Source: Candidatus Mailhella merdavium
Lineage (GTDB): Bacteria; Desulfobacterota; Desulfovibrionia; Desulfovibrionales; Desulfovibrionaceae
Length of the DNA: 33,565 nt
Direction: 5' to 3'
NCBI GenBank assembly: GCA_019119045.1
Contig: DWXS01000087.1
Span: 1 to 33,565 of the forward strand
The notes under the pieces are model-generated. The model was not told the origin of the DNA. It did not search any database and was given only the letters and a program-made list of their open reading frames with translations. A program made the position numbers and the translations under genes. Position 1 is the first letter of the stretch; every line of letters starts with the position of its first letter. Positions 1-7,768 of this stretch are shown here, piece after piece.

Positions 1-517
1 TCGCTGCCCCGCGCTATTCCTTTCTCATATCCTCGTCCACACCCTGTGTTCAAACGTTGCTTTGCGGAATGTCCAGGGAGGAATCACAACTGCTCTGCTT
101 CAATGCGATAAATCCAAAAGTTATTGCTGTACAAGGCTGTATGGCGGATATGACGCCGACAGACAGCTTGCTTGTCGGGAAACGTCTTGTAGCAACAGAT
201 GATACAGTTCGGATTATAGTCGGAGTATATCCTTACCCGTATGTCGAGTACGATACTGAGCCATAGTCCTGAGGCACGAACAGCGTCCCGGTAGAGGATA
301 CAATTACCCTTTTTTCTGCATGATGCTTTTGCTGAAGGTCTTTTCAGAAGCAGCAGCGCATAAGTAAGCGACGAGATGTCCTCGCAGTACAGGTGATTAG
401 GTTTGTTGTCATTGACGGAGCATCGTCGATACTCTGGAGCAGGAGTCGCAGAATAAAAGATGCACGGTATTCTTTAAGCTGTGCTTGCAGATGTATCTGC
501 ATGCACCATATTGTCGC
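1..517. other. Left end without a supportable gene
   Basis: Only short open frames occur here. The best, at 57-266 on the plus strand (69 codons), has no ribosome binding site that I can see and no recognisable motif, and the minus-strand frames are broken by stops. It may be a decayed gene or the spacer of a neighbour outside the window. The only structure I can point to is the inverted repeat at 481-506, next to the stop of the permease gene. Confidence 0.5.
481..506 (-). terminator. Possible terminator hairpin of the MFS gene
   Basis: An inverted repeat lies 11 bases past the permease stop codon. Its arms are GTGC-T-TGCAGAT and ATCTGCA-T-GCAC around a GT centre, with one T-T mismatch. Read in the direction of the permease gene it is not followed by a run of T, so a classical intrinsic terminator is doubtful. 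Its position fits a 3'-end stabilising or rho-assisted hairpin. Confidence 0.35.
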
Positions 518-1702
518 TTATTTTTGTGCAACACTGTCTGTTGCTGAAGAACTTTTTTTCGTTTTCAGCAGGAACGAACCTGAACACAGTATCCAGCACA
601 AAACGAAGACGATCAGCAGAGATTTTTCCAGTCCTGCTCTATGCGCTACGGCTCCCAGAGTCGGAGGGAAGAAAAGCAGCCCGCTGTAAGCGAGGACGGA
701 GATTGTCGCACTGGCTTCTCCGGGAGTGACTCCCGGGTATTTACCTGCACGGCTGAACAGGATGGGAACGATAATGGAAATTCCGGCTCCGACGCAGGCA
801 TATCCGGCAAGGCATAGTACAGGCCACGGAGAAATAAGTACGATTCCCATACCGCATGCCGCCAGAAGGGAGCCTCCGAATGAAATTGTGAAATCTCCGA
901 GACGGGTTCTCAGATAATCCCCCCCCAGACGACAAATCGCTGTGGCAGAGGCGAAAACTCCCAGTACCAGTGCAGCCGTTTGTTCACTGGCTCCTTTCAC
1001 TGTGAACAGCAGAAGGCTGCCCCATTCGGCGGCGGCTCCTTCAACGGCATAGGAACACATGGCAAGAAGTCCGCAAATGATGATGAATATCGGAGGAACA
1101 CGCAGAGATTTTTTCGATGAGCTTTGTTCAACAGGAGGATCGTTCAGCAGATGGGGCAGGAAAAAGGGACGAAGACATGCATAGAGTATAATGATACAGA
1201 GAAAATTAAGCAGGGAATTTATCCCGAAGGCAGCAAACAGAGAGCCGAGCAGCGACGCAAGAACACAGCCGATACTGTAAGAGGCATGAAGGAGGGACAT
1301 GCTCGATGCACGATACTTGCGTTCAATCTGAATACCCTGCGCGTTCATGCAGATATCCGTTAATCCTGTGCTGAGGCCGAACACTCCGCATGTCATGGCG
1401 AGCTGGAAAGGTGTGGAGGCAAGGCCGCAGAGGGGAAGGGCGAGAAGCAGCAGAGCCGAACCGATGCGGAGCATTGTTTTACTGCTCCATCGTGCGATGA
1501 GGAAGGGACTGGCAAACAGCGTGATCATGGCCGCTATGCCGAGGCAGAGGAGGGAAAGGCCGATTTCCGTTTCGTCAGCTCCTGTCTGGAGCTTGAGCGC
1601 AGGCATGCGGGAGGTCAGCAAGCCATATGTCAGCCCGGGGCCGATAAAAAAATACGCACAGGACGCGCGCGTAATCGCAAATTCAGAGCATTTCAATTTC
1701 AT
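518..1702 (-). CDS. MFS transporter, YbjJ-like
   Basis: This is a 394-residue inner-membrane permease of the major facilitator superfamily with about twelve hydrophobic segments. The first half carries a segment with MNAQG, IERKY and SLLHASYSIG, which resembles the YbjJ-type sugar/drug permease branch. The open frame extends upstream to 1867, but the start at 1702 is chosen because AAAAGGAG lies 8 bases before this ATG. The longer form would also run through the promoter and into the divergent regulator gene. The substrate cannot be read from the sequence. The gene is transcribed away from a MerR-family regulator and has a MerR-type promoter (1771-1801), so effector-induced efflux or uptake under that regulator is likely. 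The family call is firm; the role is inferred. Confidence 0.85.
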   Translation of the reverse strand: MKLKCSEFAITRASCAYFFIGPGLTYGLLTSRMPALKLQTGADETEIGLSLLCLGIAAMITLFASPFLIARWSSKTMLRIGSALLLLALPLCGLASTPFQLAMTCGVFGLSTGLTDICMNAQGIQIERKYRASSMSLLHASYSIGCVLASLLGSLFAAFGINSLLNFLCIIILYACLRPFFLPHLLNDPPVEQSSSKKSLRVPPIFIIICGLLAMCSYAVEGAAAEWGSLLLFTVKGASEQTAALVLGVFASATAICRLGGDYLRTRLGDFTISFGGSLLAACGMGIVLISPWPVLCLAGYACVGAGISIIVPILFSRAGKYPGVTPGEASATISVLAYSGLLFFPPTLGAVAHRAGLEKSLLIVFVLCWILCSGSFLLKTKKSSSATDSVAQK

Positions 1703-1770
1703 GGTGAGAACTCCTTTTGCCATAAGCGACGCCATACCATAAGGATGTCGCTTTTCTTCTTCAGCACGGC

Positions 1771-1801
1771 AGTATAAACTATCGGGTACCCCAATGGTCA
1801 A
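1771..1801 (-). promoter_or_regulatory. MerR-type promoter/operator for the MFS gene
   Basis: Read on the minus strand, a -35 box TTGACC (1801-1796) and a -10 box TATACT (1776-1771) are separated by exactly 19 bases. That over-long spacer is the hallmark of promoters activated by DNA distortion by MerR-family proteins. A dyad centred on GGGTACCC fills the spacer. The -35 box overlaps the Shine-Dalgarno region of the divergent merR gene. A plus-strand TATAAA at 1773-1778 overlaps the same -10, so the regulator may also control itself. The spacing and boxes are seen directly; regulation is inferred from the family. Confidence 0.75.
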
Positions 1802-1811
1802 GGGAAGGATG

Positions 1812-2627
1812 ATGAAAACGGAAACTTTTTTGAAAACCGGCGAATTTGCCAGATTATGCCATACCACGAAGGAAACCCTGTTTCACTATGACCGGGAAGG
1901 TATTCTCCGTCCGAGATATGTGTCGGAAAACGGATATCGTCGCTATGGTGTGGAACAGTATTTTGATTTTGATTTAATTACTCTTCTTAAAGAGACAGGA
2001 AGCAGTCTCGGCGAAATAAAAAGCTATAGGGATGCCTGTGATCCTCATGCGTATTTGCGATTGCTTCGTGAGCGGGTCACGGTGCTGCGGAGAGAGCGCG
2101 CCCGTCTGGTACGACGAGAAGCCATGTTGGAGAAGCTGGTAACGTTGACCGAAGAGGCCCTTGAGGCAGAGTATGACGTTCTGTTTTTTGAAGAGAGAGA
2201 GCCGGAGAGAATCCTTGTAACGCCTACAGATTCGGAAAAAATGAGAAGTTGCGGCGGAACTGTGGAATGTTATGCAACGTGCCTGGCTCATGATATGGAG
2301 CGGGGAGATGATGCCAGTCCGCCGCTGGGCATGGTTATTCCTGAAGAGAATGCAAGAAATGCTGACTTCCGGCTGTGCCACTTTTTTACCCGGGCGGAGG
2401 CGGAGGATTCCGGCGATATTCGGGAAATTCCCGGCGGACGCTATGCCGTGCTTTTTCATCGCGGAGAATTTTCGAGTCAGGCCATGGCTTTCGGGGCTAT
2501 GGTGGCAAAGCTGAAAAAAGATGGCATACAATTACAGGGTGACACCTACATCTATGACTTGATGAGTTATTTTTTGACGGGTTCTGCCGTGGAATATGCC
2601 GCCAAGCATATAGTGCGCGTGAAATGA
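1812..2627 (+). CDS. MerR-family transcriptional regulator with GyrI-like effector domain
   Basis: A 271-residue regulator. Residues about 4-44 form the MerR winged helix-turn-helix (TGEFARLCHTTKETLFHYD, then GILRP and NGYRRY). An arginine-rich dimerisation helix follows to about residue 115. The C-terminal half resembles the BmrR/GyrI small-molecule-binding fold, with an IPGGRYAVLFHRG strand. In-frame ATG codons also occur at 1794 and 1809. The start at 1812 is preferred because AGGGA lies 6 bases upstream, and because the divergent promoter's -35 box sits at 1796-1801. It probably senses a cationic or hydrophobic compound and opens the 19-base-spacer promoter of the divergent permease. The M24 peptidase gene starts 31 bases downstream and is probably co-transcribed. 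Confidence 0.88.
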   Translation: MKTETFLKTGEFARLCHTTKETLFHYDREGILRPRYVSENGYRRYGVEQYFDFDLITLLKETGSSLGEIKSYRDACDPHAYLRLLRERVTVLRRERARLVRREAMLEKLVTLTEEALEAEYDVLFFEEREPERILVTPTDSEKMRSCGGTVECYATCLAHDMERGDDASPPLGMVIPEENARNADFRLCHFFTRAEAEDSGDIREIPGGRYAVLFHRGEFSSQAMAFGAMVAKLKKDGIQLQGDTYIYDLMSYFLTGSAVEYAAKHIVRVK

Positions 2628-2658
2628 GGGGCTTGCCCTGAGGAACAAGAGACGATAG

Positions 2659-3912
2659 ATGAGGCTTATGGAAACATCGCATCATTATGTGCCGCTGGAA
2701 CGCTTTTCTCCGGAAGAAGCCGGGTTGCGTCGGGCAAAGGTACGGGAAAAACTGAAAAAAATTGCGCCTGACGCATCAGGTCTTCTGGTTTTTTCCAGAC
2801 TCAATATTTATTATCTGACGGGAACCATGGCTTGCGGACTGTACTGGCTTCCTCTGGAAGGCGAAGGGGCATTACTGGTTCGCAAGGGAAGAGAACGGGC
2901 GCGAATGGAGAGTCCGCTCGGGAATATAGCCGTTTATCGTTCCTTTCGTGAGGTCACAGGACTTTTAAGTGAGGCTGGCTGCCCGCCTGGAGAGCTCGTT
3001 GCGGCCGAGATGGGGGGATTGCCCTGGGATATGGCGAATCTGCTGCAATCCAGAATGACCGGTATCCGTTTTGTGCCGGGAGACAATGCCCTGCGGCTTG
3101 CTCGGGCAGTGAAGACTGCGCGCGAGCTGACGCTGCTTCGCGAAGCCGGGCGTCGACACGGCGAGGCTTTGGGTGTTCTCCTGCCGGAGGTTATTTCTCC
3201 TGGAATGACGGAACGCGAGATTGCCAGGCGTTGTGTGGATATCATGCTGGATCTCGGACATGGCGGTCTGATGCGTATGAGCGCACCGGGAGAGGAAATT
3301 TTTTATGGGCATGTTGCTGCGGATGATTCCGGCAATTATCCGCATTATTATAACGGGCCCATGGGTTTTCGCGGCGAACATCCGGCTTTGCCCTGTCTTG
3401 GCGGAGATACGGTCTGGAGACCGGGATCGCCTTTGACGGTGGATATGGGCTTTTGCTTTTCCGGATATGTGACGGATAAAACGCAATGTTTTTGGGCGGG
3501 AAACCGATCGACCCTGCCCGATGCTGCCCGTGCGGCTTTTGACTTGTGCTGCGAAGTGCAGAGTCGTGCGGCAGAGTCTCTTGTGCCGGGAAATTCCCCT
3601 TCCTCCATATGGAGGGAAGCGCGGGAACGTGTTTTGAAGACGTCCTTCCGCAACGGATTCATGGGACTCGGAGAAAATGCCGTTCCTTTTCTGGGGCATG
3701 GTCTGGGACTTGCCATTGACGAACACCCTGTCATAGCGGAAGGGTTTGATGCTCCTCTGGAAGAAGGGATGGTCATTGCTCTGGAGCCGAAAATCGGAAT
3801 TCCGGGCTTTGGTATGGTGGGCCTTGAAGATACCTTTGAGGTGACGAAAACGGGAGCCAGGGTATTGACCCGCAGTACTCCGGAAGGACAGATGATTTTT
3901 CTTGATAACTAA
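2659..3912 (+). CDS. M24 family metallopeptidase (Xaa-Pro peptidase-like)
   Basis: A 417-residue cytoplasmic protein with an N-terminal creatinase-like domain (about 20-155) and a C-terminal pita-bread M24 domain (about 165-410). All five metal ligands expected of the family are present: D262 and D273 (VDMG...TDKT), H347 (GHGLG), E376 (ALEPK) and E390 (GLEDTFEV). The 11-residue spacing of the two aspartates is canonical, so a dinuclear-metal aminopeptidase or prolidase-type hydrolase is expected. Creatinase-like hydrolases share the fold, so the substrate is open. A second ATG at 2668 (GAGG close upstream) is an alternative start. The gene lies 31 bases after merR, suggesting a shared transcript with a possible role in processing the compound that the regulator senses. 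Confidence 0.87.
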   Translation: MRLMETSHHYVPLERFSPEEAGLRRAKVREKLKKIAPDASGLLVFSRLNIYYLTGTMACGLYWLPLEGEGALLVRKGRERARMESPLGNIAVYRSFREVTGLLSEAGCPPGELVAAEMGGLPWDMANLLQSRMTGIRFVPGDNALRLARAVKTARELTLLREAGRRHGEALGVLLPEVISPGMTEREIARRCVDIMLDLGHGGLMRMSAPGEEIFYGHVAADDSGNYPHYYNGPMGFRGEHPALPCLGGDTVWRPGSPLTVDMGFCFSGYVTDKTQCFWAGNRSTLPDAARAAFDLCCEVQSRAAESLVPGNSPSSIWREARERVLKTSFRNGFMGLGENAVPFLGHGLGLAIDEHPVIAEGFDAPLEEGMVIALEPKIGIPGFGMVGLEDTFEVTKTGARVLTRSTPEGQMIFLDN

Positions 3913-3915
3913 ATT

Positions 3916-3935
3916 CTCCGGGAAAACCCCCGGAG
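3916..3935 (+). terminator. GC-rich hairpin after the M24 gene
   Basis: Arms CTCCGGG and CCCGGAG around a 6-base loop begin 3 bases after the M24 stop codon. No T run follows directly, so if it ends transcription it is weak or rho-assisted. It separates the regulator/peptidase unit from the cheW promoter. Confidence 0.35.
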
Positions 3936-3964
3936 GGGATCTGGAACTTTTTCCCGAACAGGGC

Positions 3965-3990
3965 TAGGGTTTTTCCGAATGCGCCGATAA
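3965..3990 (+). promoter_or_regulatory. Sigma-28 (FliA)-like promoter of cheW
   Basis: GCCGATAA at 3983-3990 is an exact match to the flagellar sigma-28 -10 consensus. TAGGGTTT at 3965-3972 matches 6 of 8 bases of the TAAAGTTT -35 consensus, with a 10-base gap where 11 is usual. The box lies about 85 bases before the cheW start codon. A chemotaxis gene is the expected kind of target. The -10 match is clear; the short gap and imperfect -35 keep this tentative. Confidence 0.55.
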
Positions 3991-4074
3991 ACAACATGGA
4001 TTCTGCACAGGAACTAAGTGCTGAAACGGGCCACGGCGTAACCCATACTGAAGTTACCAGAAGGAGCGGCATAC

Positions 4075-4551
4075 ATGGCCAGTGAAAAAGACAAAAGGGA
4101 CGACGATATCTATCAGCTGGTGACATTCAGCATCGGCGGCGAGGAGTTCGGCGTTGATATTCTGAAGGTCATGGAGATCATCCGCACCATGGAAATCACC
4201 AAGGTGCCGAAAGCTCCCGACTTTGTGGAAGGCGTGATCAACCTGAGAGGAACAGTTATCCCCATTATTGATCTGCGTCGGCGTTTTGGGCTTCCTCCCA
4301 AGGCCGGTGATACGGATACCAGAATCATCGTGATTGAAATCAACAACATGACTGTCGGCTTTGTCGTTGACTCCGTGTCCGAGGTGCTGCGTATTCCGGC
4401 GAGTACCATCGAGCCTGCCCCGGCTGTGGTTTCCGGGCTGGATTCCGATTATATCAGCGGAGTGGGCAAACTCCAGGATCGTCTTCTTATCCTGCTGGAT
4501 CTCGATAAACTGCTTTCTTCCGAAGATATGGAACATCTTGCGGGGATGTGA
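4075..4551 (+). CDS. cheW: Chemotaxis coupling protein CheW
   Basis: A 158-residue single-domain CheW protein. Such proteins bridge chemoreceptors and the CheA kinase at the inner face of the membrane. It shows the family pattern FSIGGEEFGVDILKVMEI, the PDFVEGVINLRG segment, PIIDLRRRFGL, and the C-terminal VGKLQDRLLILLDLDKLL strand. AGGAG lies 8 bases before the ATG. It stands alone, with its own sigma-28-like promoter and a clear terminator, and is not part of the chemosensory operon at 28534-33565. It may serve the flagellar array, or it may be a shared coupler. Confidence 0.96.
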   Translation: MASEKDKRDDDIYQLVTFSIGGEEFGVDILKVMEIIRTMEITKVPKAPDFVEGVINLRGTVIPIIDLRRRFGLPPKAGDTDTRIIVIEINNMTVGFVVDSVSEVLRIPASTIEPAPAVVSGLDSDYISGVGKLQDRLLILLDLDKLLSSEDMEHLAGM

Positions 4552-4574
4552 TTTCTTCACGACAGGATGTATTG

Positions 4575-4604
4575 GCCCGTCTTCTTTTGAGGCGGGCTTT
4601 TTTT
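4575..4604 (+). terminator. Rho-independent terminator of cheW
   Basis: A 9-bp stem (GCCCGTCTT with GAGGCGGGC, two G-T pairs) and a 5-base loop are followed directly by seven T. It starts 23 bases past the cheW stop codon. Confidence 0.85.
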
Positions 4605-4898
4605 ATGTTTCGGAATGAATTATGGAGAAATATCGCTGAAAAACGACATATCGATGTTCATATATTCATTAATTAAAGTCTCGAAAACGGTCTACCGGTA
4701 TCAGGGATGAATAGTTTTCGGGCAATATTATCTTCCGTGCAGGATGCAGAATGCCTGATCTGATATCCGCCGGAAAAAATGCCGTATTCCCGGCGGGCAT
4801 TGTTTTTGTGTCCGTCCTTTTCCTGTCTGTGACGCCCTGCTGAACAGAGCGGAGAAAATTTGATTCAGGATAATACGCAAATAACAGCGGAGAGAACA
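4605..4898. other. Intergenic region between cheW and the AlkD-like gene
   Basis: About 290 bases without a convincing gene. A 76-codon minus-strand frame (4669-4899) overlaps the next gene's start and has no family features. A GC-rich inverted repeat (CCGCCGG with CCGGCGG, about 4769-4799) is followed by a T-rich stretch; with no gene reading into it, its role is unclear. I cannot assign a promoter for the downstream gene with confidence. Confidence 0.4.
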
Positions 4899-5654
4899 AT
4901 GAAGCTGCGGGAGGAGATTAGGGAACATCTGGAAAATATGAAGGAAGAACAGTATCGGCTTTTCAGCGCCGGTCTGCTTCCGGGGGTTGAGGGAATACTT
5001 GGCGTGCGTCTGCCCCTGCTCCGACGTTACGCGGCCGAAATCGTTGCCGGAAAAAACTGGCGCGAGTGGCTGGAAGAAAGTCTGCGTACCCCTGAACCTG
5101 ATGAATATTTTGAGGAAATCATGCTTCAGGGTATGGTTGTCGGCTGTGCGACAATAGCGGCGGCAACCCCGGAGCAGGCTTGGCGAGAAAGAGCTTCGCT
5201 GGTGCGGGCTTTTGTGCCGAAAATACATAACTGGTCGGTATGCGACTGCTTTTGTGCCGGATTGAAATCCCTTGCTGGCGACAAGGAATCTCTGAAAGAA
5301 TTTCTTCTGCCCTTTGTCTGCTCGGAACGGGAGTTTGACGTTCGTTTCGGTTCGGTCATGGTCATGAATTATTTTCTCGACAGCGAGCATCTTACCTGGG
5401 CGATCGAGTATTTCGATGCCGCGCGGCATCCAGGTTATTACGCCAGAATGGGTGTCGCCTGGGCGCTTTCTTCATGCTATGTGTCTTTTCCTGTGGAAAC
5501 GATGAACTATCTGAAAAGCGGAAGTATGGAGCGGAAAACGCTGGATATGACAATACGGAAAATTCTTGAATCCCGACGTGTAACAGGGGAGGAAAGGGAG
5601 CAGATTCGTGCTTTTCGTTCCTTCCTGCACGGGGAAGCAGGCTCTGCAGTATGA
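4899..5654 (+). CDS. AlkD-like DNA glycosylase (DNA alkylation repair protein)
   Basis: A 251-residue all-helical HEAT-like repeat protein of the AlkD/AlkC type, which removes bulky or cationic alkylated purines such as N3- and N7-alkyl adducts without base flipping. The active-site trio known from Bacillus AlkD (W109, D113, R148) has counterparts at W112 and D116 (NWSVCD) and R149 (FDVRFGSV). A TTG start at 4860 would add 13 residues. The ATG at 4899 is preferred because GGAG lies 6 bases before it. The gene converges with the ABC exporter, with 9 bases between the two stop codons and no obvious terminator. Confidence 0.88.
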   Translation: MKLREEIREHLENMKEEQYRLFSAGLLPGVEGILGVRLPLLRRYAAEIVAGKNWREWLEESLRTPEPDEYFEEIMLQGMVVGCATIAAATPEQAWRERASLVRAFVPKIHNWSVCDCFCAGLKSLAGDKESLKEFLLPFVCSEREFDVRFGSVMVMNYFLDSEHLTWAIEYFDAARHPGYYARMGVAWALSSCYVSFPVETMNYLKSGSMERKTLDMTIRKILESRRVTGEEREQIRAFRSFLHGEAGSAV

Positions 5655-5663
5655 CGTGTTTAT

Positions 5664-7454
5664 CTATGCCCTGTGTTCCAGGGTGCGGGCGATTTTATCC
5701 ATATTGAGGCTGCGCGCCATGGCGGCAAAGATATCGTGATATTCCCCCCCGTTAGCAAATAATTCGTTGTGTGTGCCGTGTTCGACGATCCGGCCGTTGC
5801 GCATGACATAAATGCTGTCCGCGTCAATGATCTGGGAAATACTGTGCGAGATGATGATGACGGTACGATTTTTTTTCAGCGCGTCCAGGCCTGCCTTGAT
5901 TTGCTCCGTCGCTATGGCGTCGAGGCTGGCCGTGGGTTCGTCCAGAAAAATGATGGGCGGATTTTTAAGAAACATGCGTGCAAGAGCAATTTTCTGCTGC
6001 TGTCCGCCGGAAAGATTGACTGCCTGACTGTCATACCCCAGAGGGAGGGTCATGATCTGATCGTGCAGAAAGGCGCGTCTTGCCGCTTCAATCACGTCGT
6101 CCCGTGAGGCGGAAGGCTTGCCGTACAGAATGTTTTCGGCAACAGTTCCCGGAAAGATATGATTTTTTTGAAGCACAAGGCCGATATCGGCACGCAGTGC
6201 GCGGGTGTCATATTCTTGCAGAGGAATCCCGTCCAGCAGAATTTCTCCGGAGTCCGGCTGATAGAACTTGTCCAGCAGATTGATGAGCGTACTTTTTCCC
6301 GCACCGGACAGGCCTACAAGCGCGGTGATTTTGCCGGGTTCGATATTCATATTGATATCGCGCAGCGTGGGGGAAGTATTGGCCGGATAGGTGAAGTTCA
6401 CATTATGGAGAGAAAAGCGGCCCGTTATATGCGTGGGGATGTAGCTGCCGCTGCTTTCCACCTGACTTCCGGCATGAAGGACATCAAAGAAGCCTTCCGC
6501 ATAGATTAGTGCGTCGTTCATCTGATCGTAGAGCAGGTGCAGCCGCCGGATGGGCGCAGTCACATTGTTGAACAGAAGCAGATGAAACATGATTGCTCCG
6601 ATGCTCATGCTTCCCGTCAATACAAAATAGGTGGTAAGCAGGATGATGGCCACCACGCCGATCTGTTCTATGAAGTTTTTCATGCCGTCAAAGAAAAAGC
6701 TCGTCTTGCGGATGCGCATTTGTGTGTCCGTCAGGGCATCCTGGAGACGGAGCTGTTTCTGTTCTTCAATATCTTCACGCAGAAAGGATTTTATGACGGG
6801 CATGGATTCGAGAATTCCCAGAATCCCCTGGCTTTTGTTTTCCCTCAGGCGTTTGATCAGACGCCTGGAACCGGCCATGCGCGCGGCCTGAATGCGACTC
6901 ACCTGATAATAGACGGGCACGATGCAGAAAGCAGTGAGTCCGACATGGAAATTTGCCTGAAACATCATGGTCAGCGCCACGGCCGCGCTGGCAAACATGG
7001 GCAGAATGTCAATAAAGAAGTTCTGTACCAGTCTTGCCAGACTTTCCACACCGCGATCGATTCTGGTCTGGAGTTTGCCGGGCTGATTTTCGTCCACACT
7101 GTAAAAGGCCAGCCGATAGGTAAGAATGCGTTCGATGATGTCCCTTGCCAGATCCCGGGAGAGCAGGATGCGCAATTTTTCACCGAAGTATTTTTGTCCG
7201 AATCCTATCAGCACATTAATAATTTCCGTACCGATAAGAATGCCGGAAATAACGCTCAACAGCGGAAGGCCGTCGTGAAGGCTCTTATGCGCGGCGACAA
7301 GTTCGCTGATGGAGTCCACCGTATAGCGGAGTACCCAGGCATTGATCTGGGCTGCAAAGGAGGCAACGCAGGTCAGAGCCAGAGTCAGCGCGATGAGTTT
7401 GCGGTATGGTCGGGCATAGGGGCGAATATTGCGGAAAAGTTCAAACAGGGTCAT
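5664..7454 (-). CDS. ABC exporter, fused membrane and ATP-binding domains
   Basis: A 596-residue half-transporter of the exporter (MsbA/LmrA-like) type that would work as a dimer in the inner membrane. Residues about 20-310 hold six membrane segments. The ATPase domain has Walker A GLSGAGKST (381-389), a Q-loop (LVLQKN), the signature LSGGQQQKIALAR (about 481-493), Walker B IIFLDEPTASLD (from about 501) and the switch histidine in IIISHS. All catalytic motifs are intact. The start codon lacks a strong Shine-Dalgarno sequence; no better start is visible. The substrate (lipid, peptide or drug) cannot be told. It is divergent from mfd. Confidence 0.92.
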   Translation of the reverse strand: MTLFELFRNIRPYARPYRKLIALTLALTCVASFAAQINAWVLRYTVDSISELVAAHKSLHDGLPLLSVISGILIGTEIINVLIGFGQKYFGEKLRILLSRDLARDIIERILTYRLAFYSVDENQPGKLQTRIDRGVESLARLVQNFFIDILPMFASAAVALTMMFQANFHVGLTAFCIVPVYYQVSRIQAARMAGSRRLIKRLRENKSQGILGILESMPVIKSFLREDIEEQKQLRLQDALTDTQMRIRKTSFFFDGMKNFIEQIGVVAIILLTTYFVLTGSMSIGAIMFHLLLFNNVTAPIRRLHLLYDQMNDALIYAEGFFDVLHAGSQVESSGSYIPTHITGRFSLHNVNFTYPANTSPTLRDINMNIEPGKITALVGLSGAGKSTLINLLDKFYQPDSGEILLDGIPLQEYDTRALRADIGLVLQKNHIFPGTVAENILYGKPSASRDDVIEAARRAFLHDQIMTLPLGYDSQAVNLSGGQQQKIALARMFLKNPPIIFLDEPTASLDAIATEQIKAGLDALKKNRTVIIISHSISQIIDADSIYVMRNGRIVEHGTHNELFANGGEYHDIFAAMARSLNMDKIARTLEHRA

Positions 7455-7768
7455 TCGGTCGACTCGGCGGCTGATTCCAAAACTGTAGACGGTATGTGTG
7501 TCTTTGTCCCTGATGCTTATAGCGTCAGGAAAAGACTGGTTTCCCGTGTCGTTATAGCATGATCGTCCATGGACGTATATGACGAAGGACGCGAGTCTTC
7601 CCGTACCGCATGGTTGGGAAAAGGAAATATCTTTCCTCCGGCATGAGCGAAAATCCGGCTCTGGAGCGGGGTTCTGTACGAAGTTGCACTGGGCGGAACT
7701 TGAAACGCATGGAGGTAGAGGCTATAACGGTTCATTCTTCCCGCAAGAATTTATTACCTTTCAGCACC
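7455..7768. other. Divergent intergenic region between the ABC exporter and mfd
   Basis: About 310 bases that carry the mfd promoter (7700-7728) and a perfect 12-base palindrome, CGTCCATGGACG, at 7564-7575. Several short open frames cross the region, including an in-frame extension of mfd back to 7610, but they overlap the promoter and look fortuitous. A minus-strand TATAAG near 7518 might be the exporter's -10, but its -35 is weak. Confidence 0.45.
7700..7728 (+). promoter_or_regulatory. Sigma-70 promoter of mfd
   Basis: TTGAAA at 7700-7705 and TATAAC at 7723-7728 are separated by exactly 17 bases. Transcription would begin near 7735, leaving a leader of about 34 bases before the ATG at 7769. 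This placement argues against any mfd start upstream of 7735. Confidence 0.65.

Noticed and set aside
57..266. 69-codon plus-strand frame at the left edge
   Set aside because: No ribosome site, motif or neighbour supports it.
6537..7562. 341-codon plus-strand frame opposite the ABC exporter
   Set aside because: Antisense shadow; the exporter on the other strand has all its motifs.
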